64,000 bases of DNA from Microdochium bolleyi (taxonomy: Eukaryota; Ascomycota; Sordariomycetes; Xylariales; Microdochiaceae): the NCBI GenBank assembly GCA_001566295.1, contig KQ964249.1:1-64000 (forward strand). The letters run 5' to 3'. Below are positions 28,780 through 40,665 of this stretch, piece after piece; positions within the stretch are counted from its first letter, which is position 1; every line of letters starts with the position of its first letter. The position numbers were made by a program, and so were the translations under genes. A model generated the notes under the pieces. The model made no database searches. It saw only the letters and a program-made list of their open reading frames with translations, and had not been told where the DNA came from.

Positions 28780-29706
28780 TGTGAGGAGCAGGTTGGTGGC
28801 TGTGTTTGTCTTGCTTGCCTGGTCTGTGAGGCACCATGGGTTGCGGCTAACGCGGACTTGGGGATGACGGTAGCGGGCAGATAGATCTAGAATGAACGAA
28901 CAAGCGAGTGGCAGTTGTTGTCAAGATGCAAGTCTGTCCTCATACGATTGACTTTGTTGGGGTCTTTGGCGAGACAAGATAGAATTATACAAGCGAAACC
29001 GGACAGCATGGCGACATGGCTGAGCGACCTCTACGTCGCAATACGATGCGGCCCGTAGGATTGCCGTCCAGATGCACACTCGGCTTCTCAGTCATCGCCG
29101 CCGGCGCCTCTTGGTCCGTAGCGGTCGGGCGAGAGCGGACCACAACTCCACACCCCCTCGATTTGGGGCTCTCTCTGCGCGGAGTGAGACAGGCCGGTCA
29201 GCCGGAGCCCGACCGGTGCAATAAAGCCCGGGGATGCTCTTGCTTTCGAGTGCGGTGGACATGTGATTCAGGGGTCCAGAATTCCAACGGCAACCCCAGT
29301 CCAACTCTCCGCTTTTCCGCTGTCCCCCGCATTTCTGCAATGTACAATAACCTGATTCATATTAACACTGTACTACAATGCAGAACTGCAGAGGTAAACA
29401 AGGCAAGCGTTGCCAGCCCGTGTGCATGACGCAATTTCCCGTCGCTTGCGGGAAACGCTCGGCAGGCTGGGTGATGGACGAACTGTGTGAGGAGGAGTGT
29501 CAAGTTGGCGGTGCTCTACTCCACTCATCGATCTCCAGGTTTTCCCAGAAGCGGCTGCCGTTGTCCCGAAATGGCGGTGCCGTTTGATACACCTGCAAAC
29601 CGTGGCATACAAAGACTGTTGCTGGTCTTCTCCGCCTTGACGTCCTCTCTCCAAGCCTAGCTCTGCCACGGCCGCTCTACACAGTCTCTTCAGCCTACCG
29701 CCTGCC
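28780..29706. promoter_or_regulatory. Divergent promoter between GH78-B and the glucuronidase
   Basis: 927 bp between two start codons. CCG/CGG triplets are frequent (for example CCGGTCAGCCGG near 29195), the kind of half-site bound by Zn2Cys6 proteins, but no confident operator can be named. No TGACTCG word is present. Confidence 0.35.
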
Positions 29707-31727
29707 ATGTCTTACAACCGCCGCTCTCTGCCCGGCCTGTTGGCCCTTGCGGCCGCGACCGCGACCGCGGCTGCGTCGATCTCCATCACAGTGCCCTGCA
29801 AGGTGCCTGCTGGCGCAGCCACCCTCGACAAAATGCCCATTGCGGCCTCGTAAGTCTGTCTCCGCAGTAAATTGACAACATGGAGGGACGATGGCGAGAC
29901 TAACATCTGCATTGCGTCAGGTTCGAGTTCTATTTCTGGCCCAGCTATGCGACAAACATCAGCTTGGCGGGTCCCTGCCTCGACCATCTGTCACAGATGT
30001 ACGGTCAGAAGGTGCCCATTCGCATCGGCGGCACAACCCAAGACAGAGCCACGTACGATCCCAACCAAGAGGCGTACATCTCCTACGACGACCCGGATCC
30101 TCTCGTGCCTCCCATGAAGATCACTTATGGTCCCAAATTCTTCGACCTGATCGGTATGGCGGCTGCCCCCGGGCTTGACATTGCACAAAGCAGGCGTTTG
30201 CTAACTATGCCGTATCACGCTCGAATGATTAGCTCCCTACGGCGCTGAAACCATCTTGGGTAAGACTAGAGACTCCCGAGTTTTGGATCCATTCGACACT
30301 ATCGCTAATGAAAATGACAAATATAGGCTTTAACAGAGGTGACAACAACCGCACCAACACTTTCGAGGCCATTCTCGATGCCAAGAAAAGCCCCGGCTTG
30401 CTCAAGCACCTGAAGGGTGTAGAGATTGGCAACGAGCCCGATGGTGAGCACCACTCCTCCATTCACGTGCTCTGGTTCGGTCACCATGTCCCCGTGCTAT
30501 CCTTGCTGACTCCTGCTCTTCCCTATTTGTGCAGTGTACCTATACATCTGGCAGAAGCCCATCGCGACTCCTCCCTGGGATGCGAACCAGGAGGGCGCGG
30601 ACGCTGCCGACTGGGCGCAGGACTTCATCAACCAATGGGAGTCGCCTCTGCCGATGCTGTACACCGGCAGTTACGCGGTACCGGTCCCTATTCAGCCCAA
30701 GTGGCCCAACATCACGCACCTCATCAACGTCTCGTTCAACCAGACGGTCAAGGATGCTGTCGCCACGTACAATCAGCACCTGTACGCTCTGTCTCAGGGC
30801 ACCGACCTCGGCGTCGAGATGGACCACGTCCGCACCGCGGCTGACCTCGCCGTGTTCCCCGAGTACGTCGCCTCGTCTGCGTCGGCGGGCCGCGAGTTCT
30901 ATCTCGGTATGCTGCTATCCCTTATTGCAGTCGTTCTTTGTTCACGACCTGGTATTCTCAGAGCCATCGGACTGACTCGTGGATGATTTATACGCAGGCG
31001 AGACCGGCTTCCACGGACAGGAGGTTCCGAGCGATGCTAGCTTCGGCGCCGCCCTACAGGTCTTTGACAAGTCGCTCCTGGCGACCTCGCTCAACATCAA
31101 GAGGCTGTATTACCACCAGGGCACGATCAACCAGGGTGAGTAAATACCTGCGAGATCTCGCCCGGCAGTGAAACCCCAGTCTCTTCGCTCATCACGGCCA
31201 TTACTAACCATGATGATTGCACCTGTACAGCGTCATTCAACTGGTTCTCCAGCTCTCAGGTCGAGCATCCCTTCTATGGCGGCTACCTGTCCGCCTTGGC
31301 CCTGCACGACGCAGACAACATCATTGCTGCGGACAACGGCACAGACCGGCACGCGCGCTACGTGCTATTCAAGAACGGGCGGGCCACAAAGGTCGTCATC
31401 ATCAACACTGAGTACTACTCCGGCTCTGGCTCGCGCCCAACCATCGACTTCTCCCTCGAGGGTATTGCTGGTGCCAACCAGCTTCGGCGCCGTGCTGGCA
31501 GGGGGCCCCCTGAGGTCCTCCGTGTCACAGCTAGCTCCTCGGACGTCACTGCGAGCGAGGTCAGCGCGACGGTGGCGGGCCCGACTATTGGGGGCCAGTC
31601 GTTTGCCAGCGACGAGACGTGTTCCATTGTGGGCGACCGCAAGACAGAGAGGCTCGTGATCGACGAGGCAACGGGCTCCGCCACCGTGCGCGTTGGAGCG
31701 TCCGAGGCTGTCATTGTGTACCTCTGA
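29707..31727 (+). CDS. Secreted beta-glucuronidase-like hydrolase, family GH79
   Basis: It would cleave beta-glucuronic acid from glycosides or proteoglycans outside the cell. Seven exons join in frame to 508 residues: 29707-29849, 29921-30153, 30233-30259, 30327-30443, 30535-30906, 30998-31135, 31231-31727. A signal peptide precedes SISITVP. The family segment RIGGTTQDRATYDP is followed by the acid/base motif IGNEPD (Glu near residue 171). The expected nucleophile region carries GETGFHGQE (about residue 299), then RLYYHQGTINQASFNW and the beta-rich GH79 C-terminal domain. Fungal members act on 4-O-methyl-glucuronosyl arabinogalactan or on glucuronides such as glycyrrhizin. The specificity here is open. 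It is divergent from GH78-B. Confidence 0.88.
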
Positions 31728-31728
31728 T

Positions 31729-31767
<39 letters not shown>

Positions 31768-32664
31768 CTAGTCCGCTCCTTGGCTAAATCGTGCTCCGCA
31801 ATATGGTAGGTGCGGGATGTTGAGAAAAATCGTTGAGCGTAGAGCGGCATAAAAATGAAGCAGACCCGTGTACCGGTGGGAGCGCTGGATTTACTTCGGA
31901 GAATGAAGTGGAGAGGATGCAGGGATTCAAGTTCTCGTTCGCTCAGCTGCAGCAAGTGGTTGCCTTGTACATGAGCCTAGACCCGATTGGGGGGTCCGTA
32001 AACGAGGTTAAACGAGATACGGTCAATACGAGTAAGCCGGGCCTGGCCCAGAGCTCCACGTATTCCCCCTGACTCCACGCATGGAAATCCATTGGCAGGA
32101 CTCTAGGAATTGAAGGCATGACCTGTGTACCATCGTCCAGTATTATCTCAATTCTCAATGCTGTTATCCGCACAGTACCGTGGCCTTGGGGACCATCTAA
32201 TCCACTCTCAACATATGCACAGCAATGAGCTGGAGATTGTCCTGCAACAGGGCCCAAGCTCTAGGCAGCGACTCAGCTGCACGTTTAAGTGAGGCATTCT
32301 ATTGATTCGCGAAGATGATAGACTACCTTCATCGTACCTTACTCCGGGGCCGCTGACATGATCAGACCGCTACCATCGAGGGTCTGCTAAAGTCGGGATC
32401 AGCTCGCCCAACCCCAATTCCAAGGCGTACACACGGCCTTCGTCATCCCGTGCTACCCCTTAGACCCTTCGATTTCCCCGGTGATTGAGGCTGTGAGGCG
32501 TTTCTGGCTCCCCGCATTCCCCCGCTTTCTAGCAAGACTCGTCCCGAACGAACCAGGTCACGTATCCTCCTCTTCTGGGCGACCACTCACTTCTCGATGC
32601 CACATGATCACGCACGAAGCATCGCGCAGGACTACTTTGTAGCCGCAGCAGGACAGAACTCAAA
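31728..32664. other. Intergenic, with a microsatellite
   Basis: A (CT)n-(GT)n run lies directly after the glucuronidase stop. The remaining ~900 bp carry short frames only and include the promoter of the downstream regulator. Confidence 0.5.
31729..31767 (+). repeat. (TC)n(TG)n microsatellite in the 3' UTR
   Basis: About a dozen TC dinucleotides followed by six or so TG dinucleotides immediately after the stop codon. Confidence 0.9.
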
Positions 32665-34323
32665 ATGATTCAGCAGCAAACACCATCATGCACCGAGCCC
32701 GATGCCACCGGTGGTGACGCAGACAGCCGGCGCATCCGCAAGCGGGCGACAGACCGCAAGTCGCAGAAGAAGCACCGCGAGCGGCAAAAGTCGTACATCA
32801 AGCAGCTCGAAGCTTCGATCGAATCGCTTACTTCGTGCAAAGACACGGACGAGCGCATCGCTACGCTGCTCGCGGGCAGAGATCACTACAAGTCCCGCTA
32901 CGAGGATGCCCTCGCCCGCATCGCTCGCGTCCGCGAGCTCCTCTTTCTTGCTGGAGCCTCAGAAGAGAACGGCGATGGACCTACTCCCTTTACCGACCGC
33001 GTGCCATTATCGGCCGCCGCGGCCATGGTGACACCGCGGTCCTCATCCGCCAGTGCAGACAACGTTGACGTGGACATGGACGCCCTAGACCTCGTCTTCT
33101 CCCCGGACACGGCGCTGGCCGACAGTACCGGCAATAGTGTAGTGCCCCTGGCAGCCGCCAATATGACATCTTTACATGTAACGAGCACGACCACTGACTT
33201 ACTGGCCGAGATGTTCACTCTCGACTACGAACCAGATGGCAGCAGCGATCGTGTGCACCTGTCTTTCGACAGGCTCAGCGCCCACCATCACCATCAGTCT
33301 TCTGCTCCTCGCCCAGTCGTCTCGGCCAGTCTTGACGGCATGCTCGGCGAGCACCTGCACCTTTGCCTGCCGCGGTACTCGCCGCCCGTCGGGCCAGGCG
33401 ACCGCCACATCACCTCCATGCTTGTCGAGGCTTGCCGCGAGCATGCCGCCAACACCTTTGACCTAACGCCACCCACGTTGCAGCGTGTCCTATCACCAAA
33501 GGCTGACCTTCTCGCGTTCCGCCTGTACAACTACATCGCCGCGTATGGGCCCATGCCCATGCACGTTATGATTGCCACGTTCTGGGTGCAATATCTCTTG
33601 CTCAGGGTGCGTTCCTTCCATATCCCTCCAGTACCATCTCCCCGACCAGTTACCCAGGTGCAAGAATACGCAGCACATGAGATCCCCCTGTCCTGAGATA
33701 CCTCGAGATCCGATAGCTCGAATATTTGCCAGTAAACTACTAATATTCTCATTCAGTGGCATGTCACGAGATCTTTGGAGGACTTTGAGCGGATCCCACA
33801 CTTTTTCCGCCCGACCGAGGTGGAACGACGTGTCCCTCACCGGATCACCGCAGCCTTGCTGGTCTGGTAAGGCATCCTCAATAGTCCATTCCCTCTCCCC
33901 CCCCCTCCCCTGTCGTGACAATCCCCTCCAAGGCTATCCACTGATTACTCGATATTTGTGCCGGGAGCTAGGCCAGATCTGCGCCGTTGTCTTGTCCGCG
34001 ACGCCCTCTCCGTGAGCCCGGAGACCGTCGGGTCCGACCTGGTCCGGAACCTGGGCAGCACGTGGCACCCGCAGCTGTGCGTGCCCGCAGGAGACCTGAC
34101 GACGAGCATGGATCTGTTTGCGGTCCTCGAGACGCAAGCTGCGACGCTCGATTTCTGGCGGTGTGGGCAGGCGTTTTTCGCAAAATACCCCGAGTACGCG
34201 CACTGTCGGATGGGTCAGCCCGGCTGGGTGATGACAACGGCGGCGGCGGCGATGACCAGTGCATTAAGTGAAGAAGGGGTGATAGGAAAGAGAGTGGATA
34301 AAGGAGTGGACGTGTTGGTTTAA
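32665..34323 (+). CDS. bZIP-like transcription factor with C-terminal DUF3425
   Basis: Three exons (32665-33606, 33757-33866, 33972-34323) give 467 residues in frame. The N-terminal basic region (RRIRKRATDRKSQKKHRERQKSYI) is followed by a short leucine-zipper-like helix with LEASIESL. The C-terminal half is the DUF3425 domain seen in many fungal bZIP proteins: FRLYNYIAAYGPMPMHVMIATFW, then WHVTRSLEDFERIPHFFRPT, then VWPDLRRCLVRDAL across the last splice. The first splice falls between LLLR and WHV. It probably binds DNA as a dimer and regulates stress or pathway genes. The TGACTC core of the nearby promoter motif is the kind of half-site bZIP proteins bind, but no link is shown. Confidence 0.87.
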
Positions 34324-34602
34324 CGGAAATTGAATAAGTACTTCGAAATGCATGGCCAAGGAAGACTCCAGGATCCGGAGGGCGATGACCTTTTCGTTGA
34401 AGACTCTAGAGAAATTGTTAAGGGATACCTGCTCGTATTACCTCGAACAGCTGGTTGCGCTTCTTCGCCCACTCGTGCAAGTTGTCGTAGGCCGCCTAGC
34501 CTTTCTACTAGTCAAGGACGAACCCAATACCCTTAAGTAACTCTTGCTGTCGACGGCCCGGGCGAGAACGCGATAATTATATGTTTCTACAGGGCTATCC
34601 AT

Positions 34603-36413
34603 CTAGTAAACATACGTAAAGTTCGGATTCTCCTTGTCCGTCAAGTCAGTAAAGGCTGTACTATTAAGGGTATCGGCTTCCGCCTCTCCATTCCTTCGCA
34701 GTTGCTCGCGCTGCGTCTCTTTACGCTTATTCTCCCACTTGAAAGCGAATCGGAAAACAAAGAATAAGGCCAGCTCAATACAATTCGCAACAAGCAGCGA
34801 TCCAATACCAAGAGGGTACGATGGGGCCTGCTCCGACTTATAGAAGAATGGACTGGCAATGTTCCCAATACAGGCGCCGAACCAGATCATTCCAGATACG
34901 ATCATTTTCTTCGACTGCCCACCCGTGTTCGAGGTGATAAGAGATAGCGAGATTACGAATGAAGCCTGGTATGAGCCGGTCAGGTAGCTATGATCTTCGT
35001 TAGCATCCAGTCGCGTGGGGTTTGGATGTGCAAACTCACAAGCAGATGAGTCGGCCAACATAGGCATTTGCAGGCGCGAGCAGGAATCCCAATGCACCTG
35101 CAATCGTCGGTAGCATAAACAGAGCGCACACAAGAGTGCGGCTATTTTGCGGCATATACTTGTTTGCGATTGCGCCGAGGCAAATCCAGATAACGACAAG
35201 CGCGCCTTGGGGGATGCCCAGCAGAGCAGTCTCCAGTGTTCCGAAGCCGAGTCCTTTGATAACAAGCGTTGAGAAGTTGGAAATGCCGCCGTTGGGGACA
35301 TTGGCCACGAAGCCAAGCAGCGTGAACAGCCAGGTCTTGTAGTCGAGGTAAGCTTCTTTGATTTGTCCCCAATTGATCTTGCGCTGCTCGATACCAGTCT
35401 GGTTACATCGTAGTCGGGCCACTATGATGAGCTTCTCCTCATGGGAGAATCCCCAGATCGTGCGCGGGGAGTTGGGTAGACAGAAGACGAGGACGATGCC
35501 CCATGCTGCGCAGAAGGCGCCAACGACAAGGAACTCATATCGCCAAGATTCAAGAGCGCCCTTAATGTGGCCGATACCGTAGCCTGGTCCGCAACTTGTC
35601 AGTCCTCTCACTTGCGAAAGCCGCAAGGCAAGAAACACTCACCAATGAGGCCGCCACCAGAAACGCCAACGCCATTCCAGATGTACCATGCGGCGATGCG
35701 GGAAGGCTGTTCTGCACGAGTGTAGTACATAGAGGTGATGAGCATGAATGCAGGATCGGCAATTGCTTCAAATGCACCTGTGCCCGGCAGAAATTGGTCA
35801 GCTTCGATTGGAACGTGCCAAAGTCACGGGATGGGACGAATTCTTACCGGAGAGAATGCGAAGCGCGAGAAGGCCAGCAAAATTTTGCGCTGCGGCTTGC
35901 GCCATCAGAAGAACACCCCACATGAAGATGTTAAAAGCAAGATACCATGCTGGTGGGCATCGCTGCATAATCAGGTTGGACGGAATAGCCCAGACGAGCC
36001 AGCCGAAGTAGAAGCTGCTCGAGAGCCAGGAGTACTCCTCGCCTTTGAGGTCGAGCCCGTCTCGAAGGCCAAAGATGGCAGCGTACGACCTTGGTTCCGA
36101 GAACGTCAATTAAACGTATATCAATGTACGGTTGCACAATTGCAGCAGACGAAACATACAGTGTTGTCTTGTCCACATAGTAGAAGAAGTAGCAGATGCC
36201 CAGGAGTGGCAGAATGCGCCAGTCAAGTTTGCGAATGACGGCTCTTTCCTTCGCCTGGTCGATCGATTCGTCGGTAGGGTAGCGCGCAAGAGCCTCGTGG
36301 TAGATTGAGCGATGTTGTGGGCTGAGATCATGGGCGGCCACAGCAGGCTTGTCAAAGTCATGCTCGACATGTTCGACGTCGCCGTCGCTAATCTTGGGCG
36401 TTGTGTCAGTCAT
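34603..36413 (-). CDS. MFS permease of the allantoate/anion:cation symporter (Dal5-like) family
   Basis: Five exons (36413-36160, 36089-35848, 35777-35643, 35583-35040, 34987-34603) join in frame to 519 residues. The protein begins in the cytosol and enters the first helix after RKLDWRILPLLGICYFFYYVDK, a hallmark of the Dal5/Tna1/Liz1 group. LPNSPRTIWGFSHEE closes the first six-helix bundle. About twelve membrane segments can be followed. Members import organic anions such as allantoate, nicotinate, pantothenate or biotin precursors. It might import a uronate or an acid product here, but there is no direct sign of that. Confidence 0.88.
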
Positions 36414-37923
36414 TGTCCTGATAGTCGCGAAGAAACGTCGATTAGTTTGGGAGGAGACGGATCGGTTTCAGGTCAGATTCTTGCGAAGACTTTAACGTAC
36501 CAGTGACTGTGTGGGTTCGGGGCAAAATGTACCGCCGGTGTGACAATCGTTGTGGCGTTCAACAAGGCGACTTGGGCAAAGCTTATCCGTCCTTGGCCCG
36601 CGCCTCCCAGAGCCTCCGCTTTTCTCCATGGGGAAGACGACCTTCCCCGCAGAGCGGTGGAGCCAATACAAACCTTCGTGGCTCCGGCACCGGCCGCGTT
36701 GAAACTGAAACGGCTGTAGTGTTTTCTACGTAGAGGTTTTCTCGTTGGCAAATGGGTTGACATATTTGCTCGTGGTTGCGGACGGGAATCTTTTCGCTAT
36801 GCGGACAAGTCAGCGGGCATTGTAATGCCACCGGTGAGCCCTGGTGGAACAGGCTGCCAATCTCGTGTCTGAGAGGCCTTGCGGCGGCGTCACAGAGCCT
36901 GTCGGGGTGAAGCTTGTTTCGGTATAAATGAGCTGTCTAGGCTGCGTAGCCATAGATGTGGCAGTCTGGCGCTCTCGTCGTGCAGAGTGATACCTGGCGA
37001 TTTCGATGTGTGGCTTTGTAGCACTTGCGACTACTGTGGGGGATCATAGCTCGCATACAGGTATAACAGATTCTCAAGGGGAAGGCCTCATCAGAAGAGG
37101 TGAAACAATTGCCTGTGCTACTGCAGCGTTGAGTCATTGTCCATTAGCTCGGCCATAGAAATCCTGCTTTGTGGGCGACTGCAGGCATGATGGGTAACTG
37201 GAGATTTCACCCTGCCCACGCGAGCGGATAAAGTCATGCCACCAGCATGGGCCGAGGTAAAGTCGATTGAATTCCAATCTCAGGGACGACCTCAATCGTA
37301 ACACGCGGTGCTACTTCACTGAGAGCCTTTGCGTTGTTACAGTTTCCGGACGCTGTCTAGTACACATGTGTTTGAAATCCGCGTTAGGTATTTTATATCG
37401 CTGCTTAAGAGCTGCCGCTTCATGCGGAGGATCGGCATTGTTTGAGATGGCACACCTACATCGTTAAGACCCATGGGGGAATATAGTCAAGACCAGCTTT
37501 GTGCCAAATCTTCCACTCATCTAAAGATCTGACCGATCTGTTAAGCCTCAGCTGCGCTGTTCCTTGACATTGGGCGTTTGTCGATCATCGAGGCTATGCA
37601 GAATAGCATATTGAAAAGACAATACTCCCATTGCGGAAATCGCTCGAACTATAAGCCGTCTCCTATAGATTAGCTGTTGGTCTCCCAGCTTTTTCAAATC
37701 GGTTCAAATTCGCGGCCCGCCGTCTAAGACGTGGCAGGTATCCATTTATCCCTTTTTGAAGAGCCTAGGATGAAACAGCTTAGGGATGACATTGTCTCTA
37801 TACACATTTTTCTTTACACATGTATGTCTTCGAGCAAGAGCCATGAATGTTTCTACGATTAGTCCACTCACGGCTTCCTACTCTGTCCAACGATGCCCTC
37901 CCTGAGAGATTATACTGAGACCC
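36414..37923. other. Intergenic, no gene seen
   Basis: 1.5 kb between the permease promoter and the 3' end of the protease-like gene. Only short frames with no familiar motif; no RNA gene recognised. Confidence 0.5.
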
Positions 37924-40018
37924 TCACGAGCGCAGAATACGATATTGACTGCTATCAAGCTCGGCGGGCGGCTGTTGCGGCTGTTGATGAGTAGTATGAT
38001 GCTGCCCGCTTTCACCCAATTCCCGTGGAAGTTGTGACGAGCCTGAAGTCCAGTGTCCGGTGCCAGTCGGGGAGGCAGGAAGCTCTTGGTTGTTGTACCA
38101 GGTTGGGAGCTCAGACTGGAGCTGTTGCCCGCACAGTTCTGATGGTGTCCCATGTGATTGCATCATTGTGCTCTTCCCATCAGTGTACGGGCTGGCAGCC
38201 ACAGTGGACGGCGTGGCGCCTGCGACAGCCTGGTGCTGCTTCGTTTGCCGGCGGCGTCTGAAGAGCAGCACGACGACTGCAACCAGTATGACTCCAGCCA
38301 CGCCGGCGCCGACTCCGATGCCAATCTGCGCTGACTTGCCTAGACTGCCTCCGTTGCCAGGGCTTGTTGAGTTGGCTGTCCACAGTGCAGGGTCAGTGAA
38401 GCCAGCCTGTGCGGCATACGTGGTCGACGGATTTGGCGTCGATGTCGGAATCTGGGAGCGACTAGTCCGGGTCCAGGCCTCCTCAATCAGGAAGAAGAGC
38501 GAGCCCGCAGGCACGGGGTTCGGGGCAGGAGTGGCGGATGGTATGCCCGCCCGGCGTCCAGCAAAAGGCACGATCACGCTCGTGCTGGCGACCTCGGGAT
38601 TAACTATGGCCTGACCCATGGCGACTTTGCGGTTATGCAGATCCGCAACAAGGTAAGTAGATTGCAAGAGACAGTTGCCGATAGAGAACCACGCTGGGTC
38701 TGTATGGTTCCGGATCTGGAAGACGCAAAGCGGCTCTCCGCCGCCGTTCTGCTGTTTGAGATCCATGACTGACTGAGGTACAATAAGGGCAGCCATGCGT
38801 GCGTACACGACTGCACCGCCACGTCCGCCAAGAGTCAGGTCGAGTTTGGCATCGGCGTTGGCTGCGCCACATGGGACGACAGGAATTCTCTTATCTCTCA
38901 GGTAGACAGCCCCTGCGATCTTCCAAATCTCAGTGGCTATGTTATGTGGAAAGTATGATATCGACGATCCGTAGTCCAGGCCGAATGCAGCCGGCAGGTC
39001 GGCCGTTAGGATGTCTGTGCCTGTGCTGCTATTGGCGGCGACGCCAGTCAGCGCAAGATGAATCGTCTCTCCCACGAACGCGCGATTGTAGGCCTCGATG
39101 CTAATCAGGGTACCGTGGTACTTGGTCTTGTCGATGCCACCGAGAACTAGCTGGCCACCGTACTTGTCTATGAGGGATGAGCTCATCAGCCTGTCAGTTC
39201 TTGTGGGCTGCTGATATGGAGCCATGCATACCTCCGTCGCCAGGCCAGATGCTGTATGCTGGGGTGACAACGCTGCCGTTCTGCACCATCCAGTGCGACA
39301 GGTGGGAGTCCAGCAATGTGTGTGGGTTCGATGCGGAGGTGTTGGCTGCAGTGTAGTTGGCCAAGGCAGCGGGTTCTGGCAGCGAGAGACCCAGATAACC
39401 AATGCCTCTGCTGGTCACATCGGTCAGGCCCATGCTGAAATTTCTCAGCGCGAGGTCGCCGAAACCGAAGCTATCCTCTACGAATTTGTAGATCAGAGTC
39501 TCCGCCGAATTGTCGTCTGTGCCAATCGTGGTGTAGTTTCCCCACGAGGATGAGGAGGTGTCGTTAACAAAGGTGTTCGAGGCTAGGGCGTCGACTGGGT
39601 TTTGTGATTCCAGGATCAGTATTCGATATGATCCCTCCTGGTGAACACAAGATCCAGATCTAAGCCAGGTGGAGGACAACTCACAGCTACCCTCTGAGCA
39701 TCCATCAAATGCGGTCGAACCCACACACTCTTCTGAAGCTGCGTTCGTGATGACGGTGAAACCCCACGTTGTTGAGAGCTTGAGCCGCAACCTCTGAGGG
39801 GGGGTCCCAGCAGTGACCGAGACCAGGAAAGCCCCATGGCGCGCGCTAAAGTTGATATCTTGGACGATAGTGCCGTCTGTGGCTCTCTCGTGGAAGTCGA
39901 CGTCACGGTCGACCCGCTTCGCCGCGTGAAGTACTGTTTCTAGGGAAAAGGCTGCCGAGCAGCTTGCAAACCAGAGGAGTCGTGATGAAGCCAACATGGC
40001 GTGGTAGAAACCCGGCAC
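37924..40018 (-). CDS. Single-pass membrane aspartic-protease-like protein, first catalytic Asp missing
   Basis: Two exons (40018-39232, 39167-37924) give 676 residues in frame. A start at 39997 would place a clean signal peptide (LLWFASCSAAFS) at the very N-terminus and is preferred. The pepsin-like fold is recognisable: an N-terminal lobe with VSVTAGTPPQRLRLKL, then GIGYLGLSLPEP; a C-terminal lobe with GGQLVLGGIDKTKYHG. At the first active-site position, where pepsins have DTGS, the sequence is LSTTWG, so Asp is replaced. The second site reads LDYGSSI. A Ser/Thr-rich stalk, a membrane helix (IGIGVGAGVAGVILVAVVVLLF) flanked by RRRR, and a ~100-residue Gln/Pro-rich tail follow. It is likely inactive as a protease and may act as a surface receptor or scaffold. 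Confidence 0.85.
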
Positions 40019-40665
40019 TGGGGCACTTGCGCGAGGTGAACGTATTGATAGTCACAAAACGTGCGGAGAATGAGCGAGGACGACCAAGGCCCACAAGCTT
40101 CGAGAGACAATGGGCTCGAATGGTTGGTAACAAATGTCAAGACTGAGCAAATCTGCTATTCTTGCACATTGTTGATGAGAGGGCTGCTCTGCCAATCACC
40201 AAGCACGGTGTAAGCGCATGACGACAGAGGCTGGAGATGTGCAGTGCTTGTCAGCATATGGAGTAGACGAGCAGGGGCTGTGTTCACCCCTGTCCGTCCC
40301 AGTCTGAACCTCGACGCATGGCACTGGCTACAATGCGACTCTTCTGCGCCAGGCTTTGACGCCTGCGTTGTAGCCCCAAATAGAAAGCCAATCACGTCCC
40401 AGCAGTCCGGGCATCTGGGGCATTACGTGCGAAGGGCCAAGAGAGAGTAGTTTCGTCATATTGCTGTGGATGTCCCCTGGGTACTGGAGTCTGACAACCT
40501 CGATGAAAGTGATCTTGATCTGCCGTGGCTGACGTTGCTCGAAACGCCGCAGGCTGTGGTAGTCCTGAGCGGACAGTCACGGCATGAAGTCGATGCCTGT
40601 AGAAGCTGAATATTTCATGCAAATCCAGCGTCGCAACCCCATCAAGATTCAGTTTGCCAGCTAAC
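40019..40665. other. Intergenic, no gene seen
   Basis: About 650 bp between the protease-like promoter and the 3' end of the phosphatase gene; only short overlapping frames. Confidence 0.5.
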
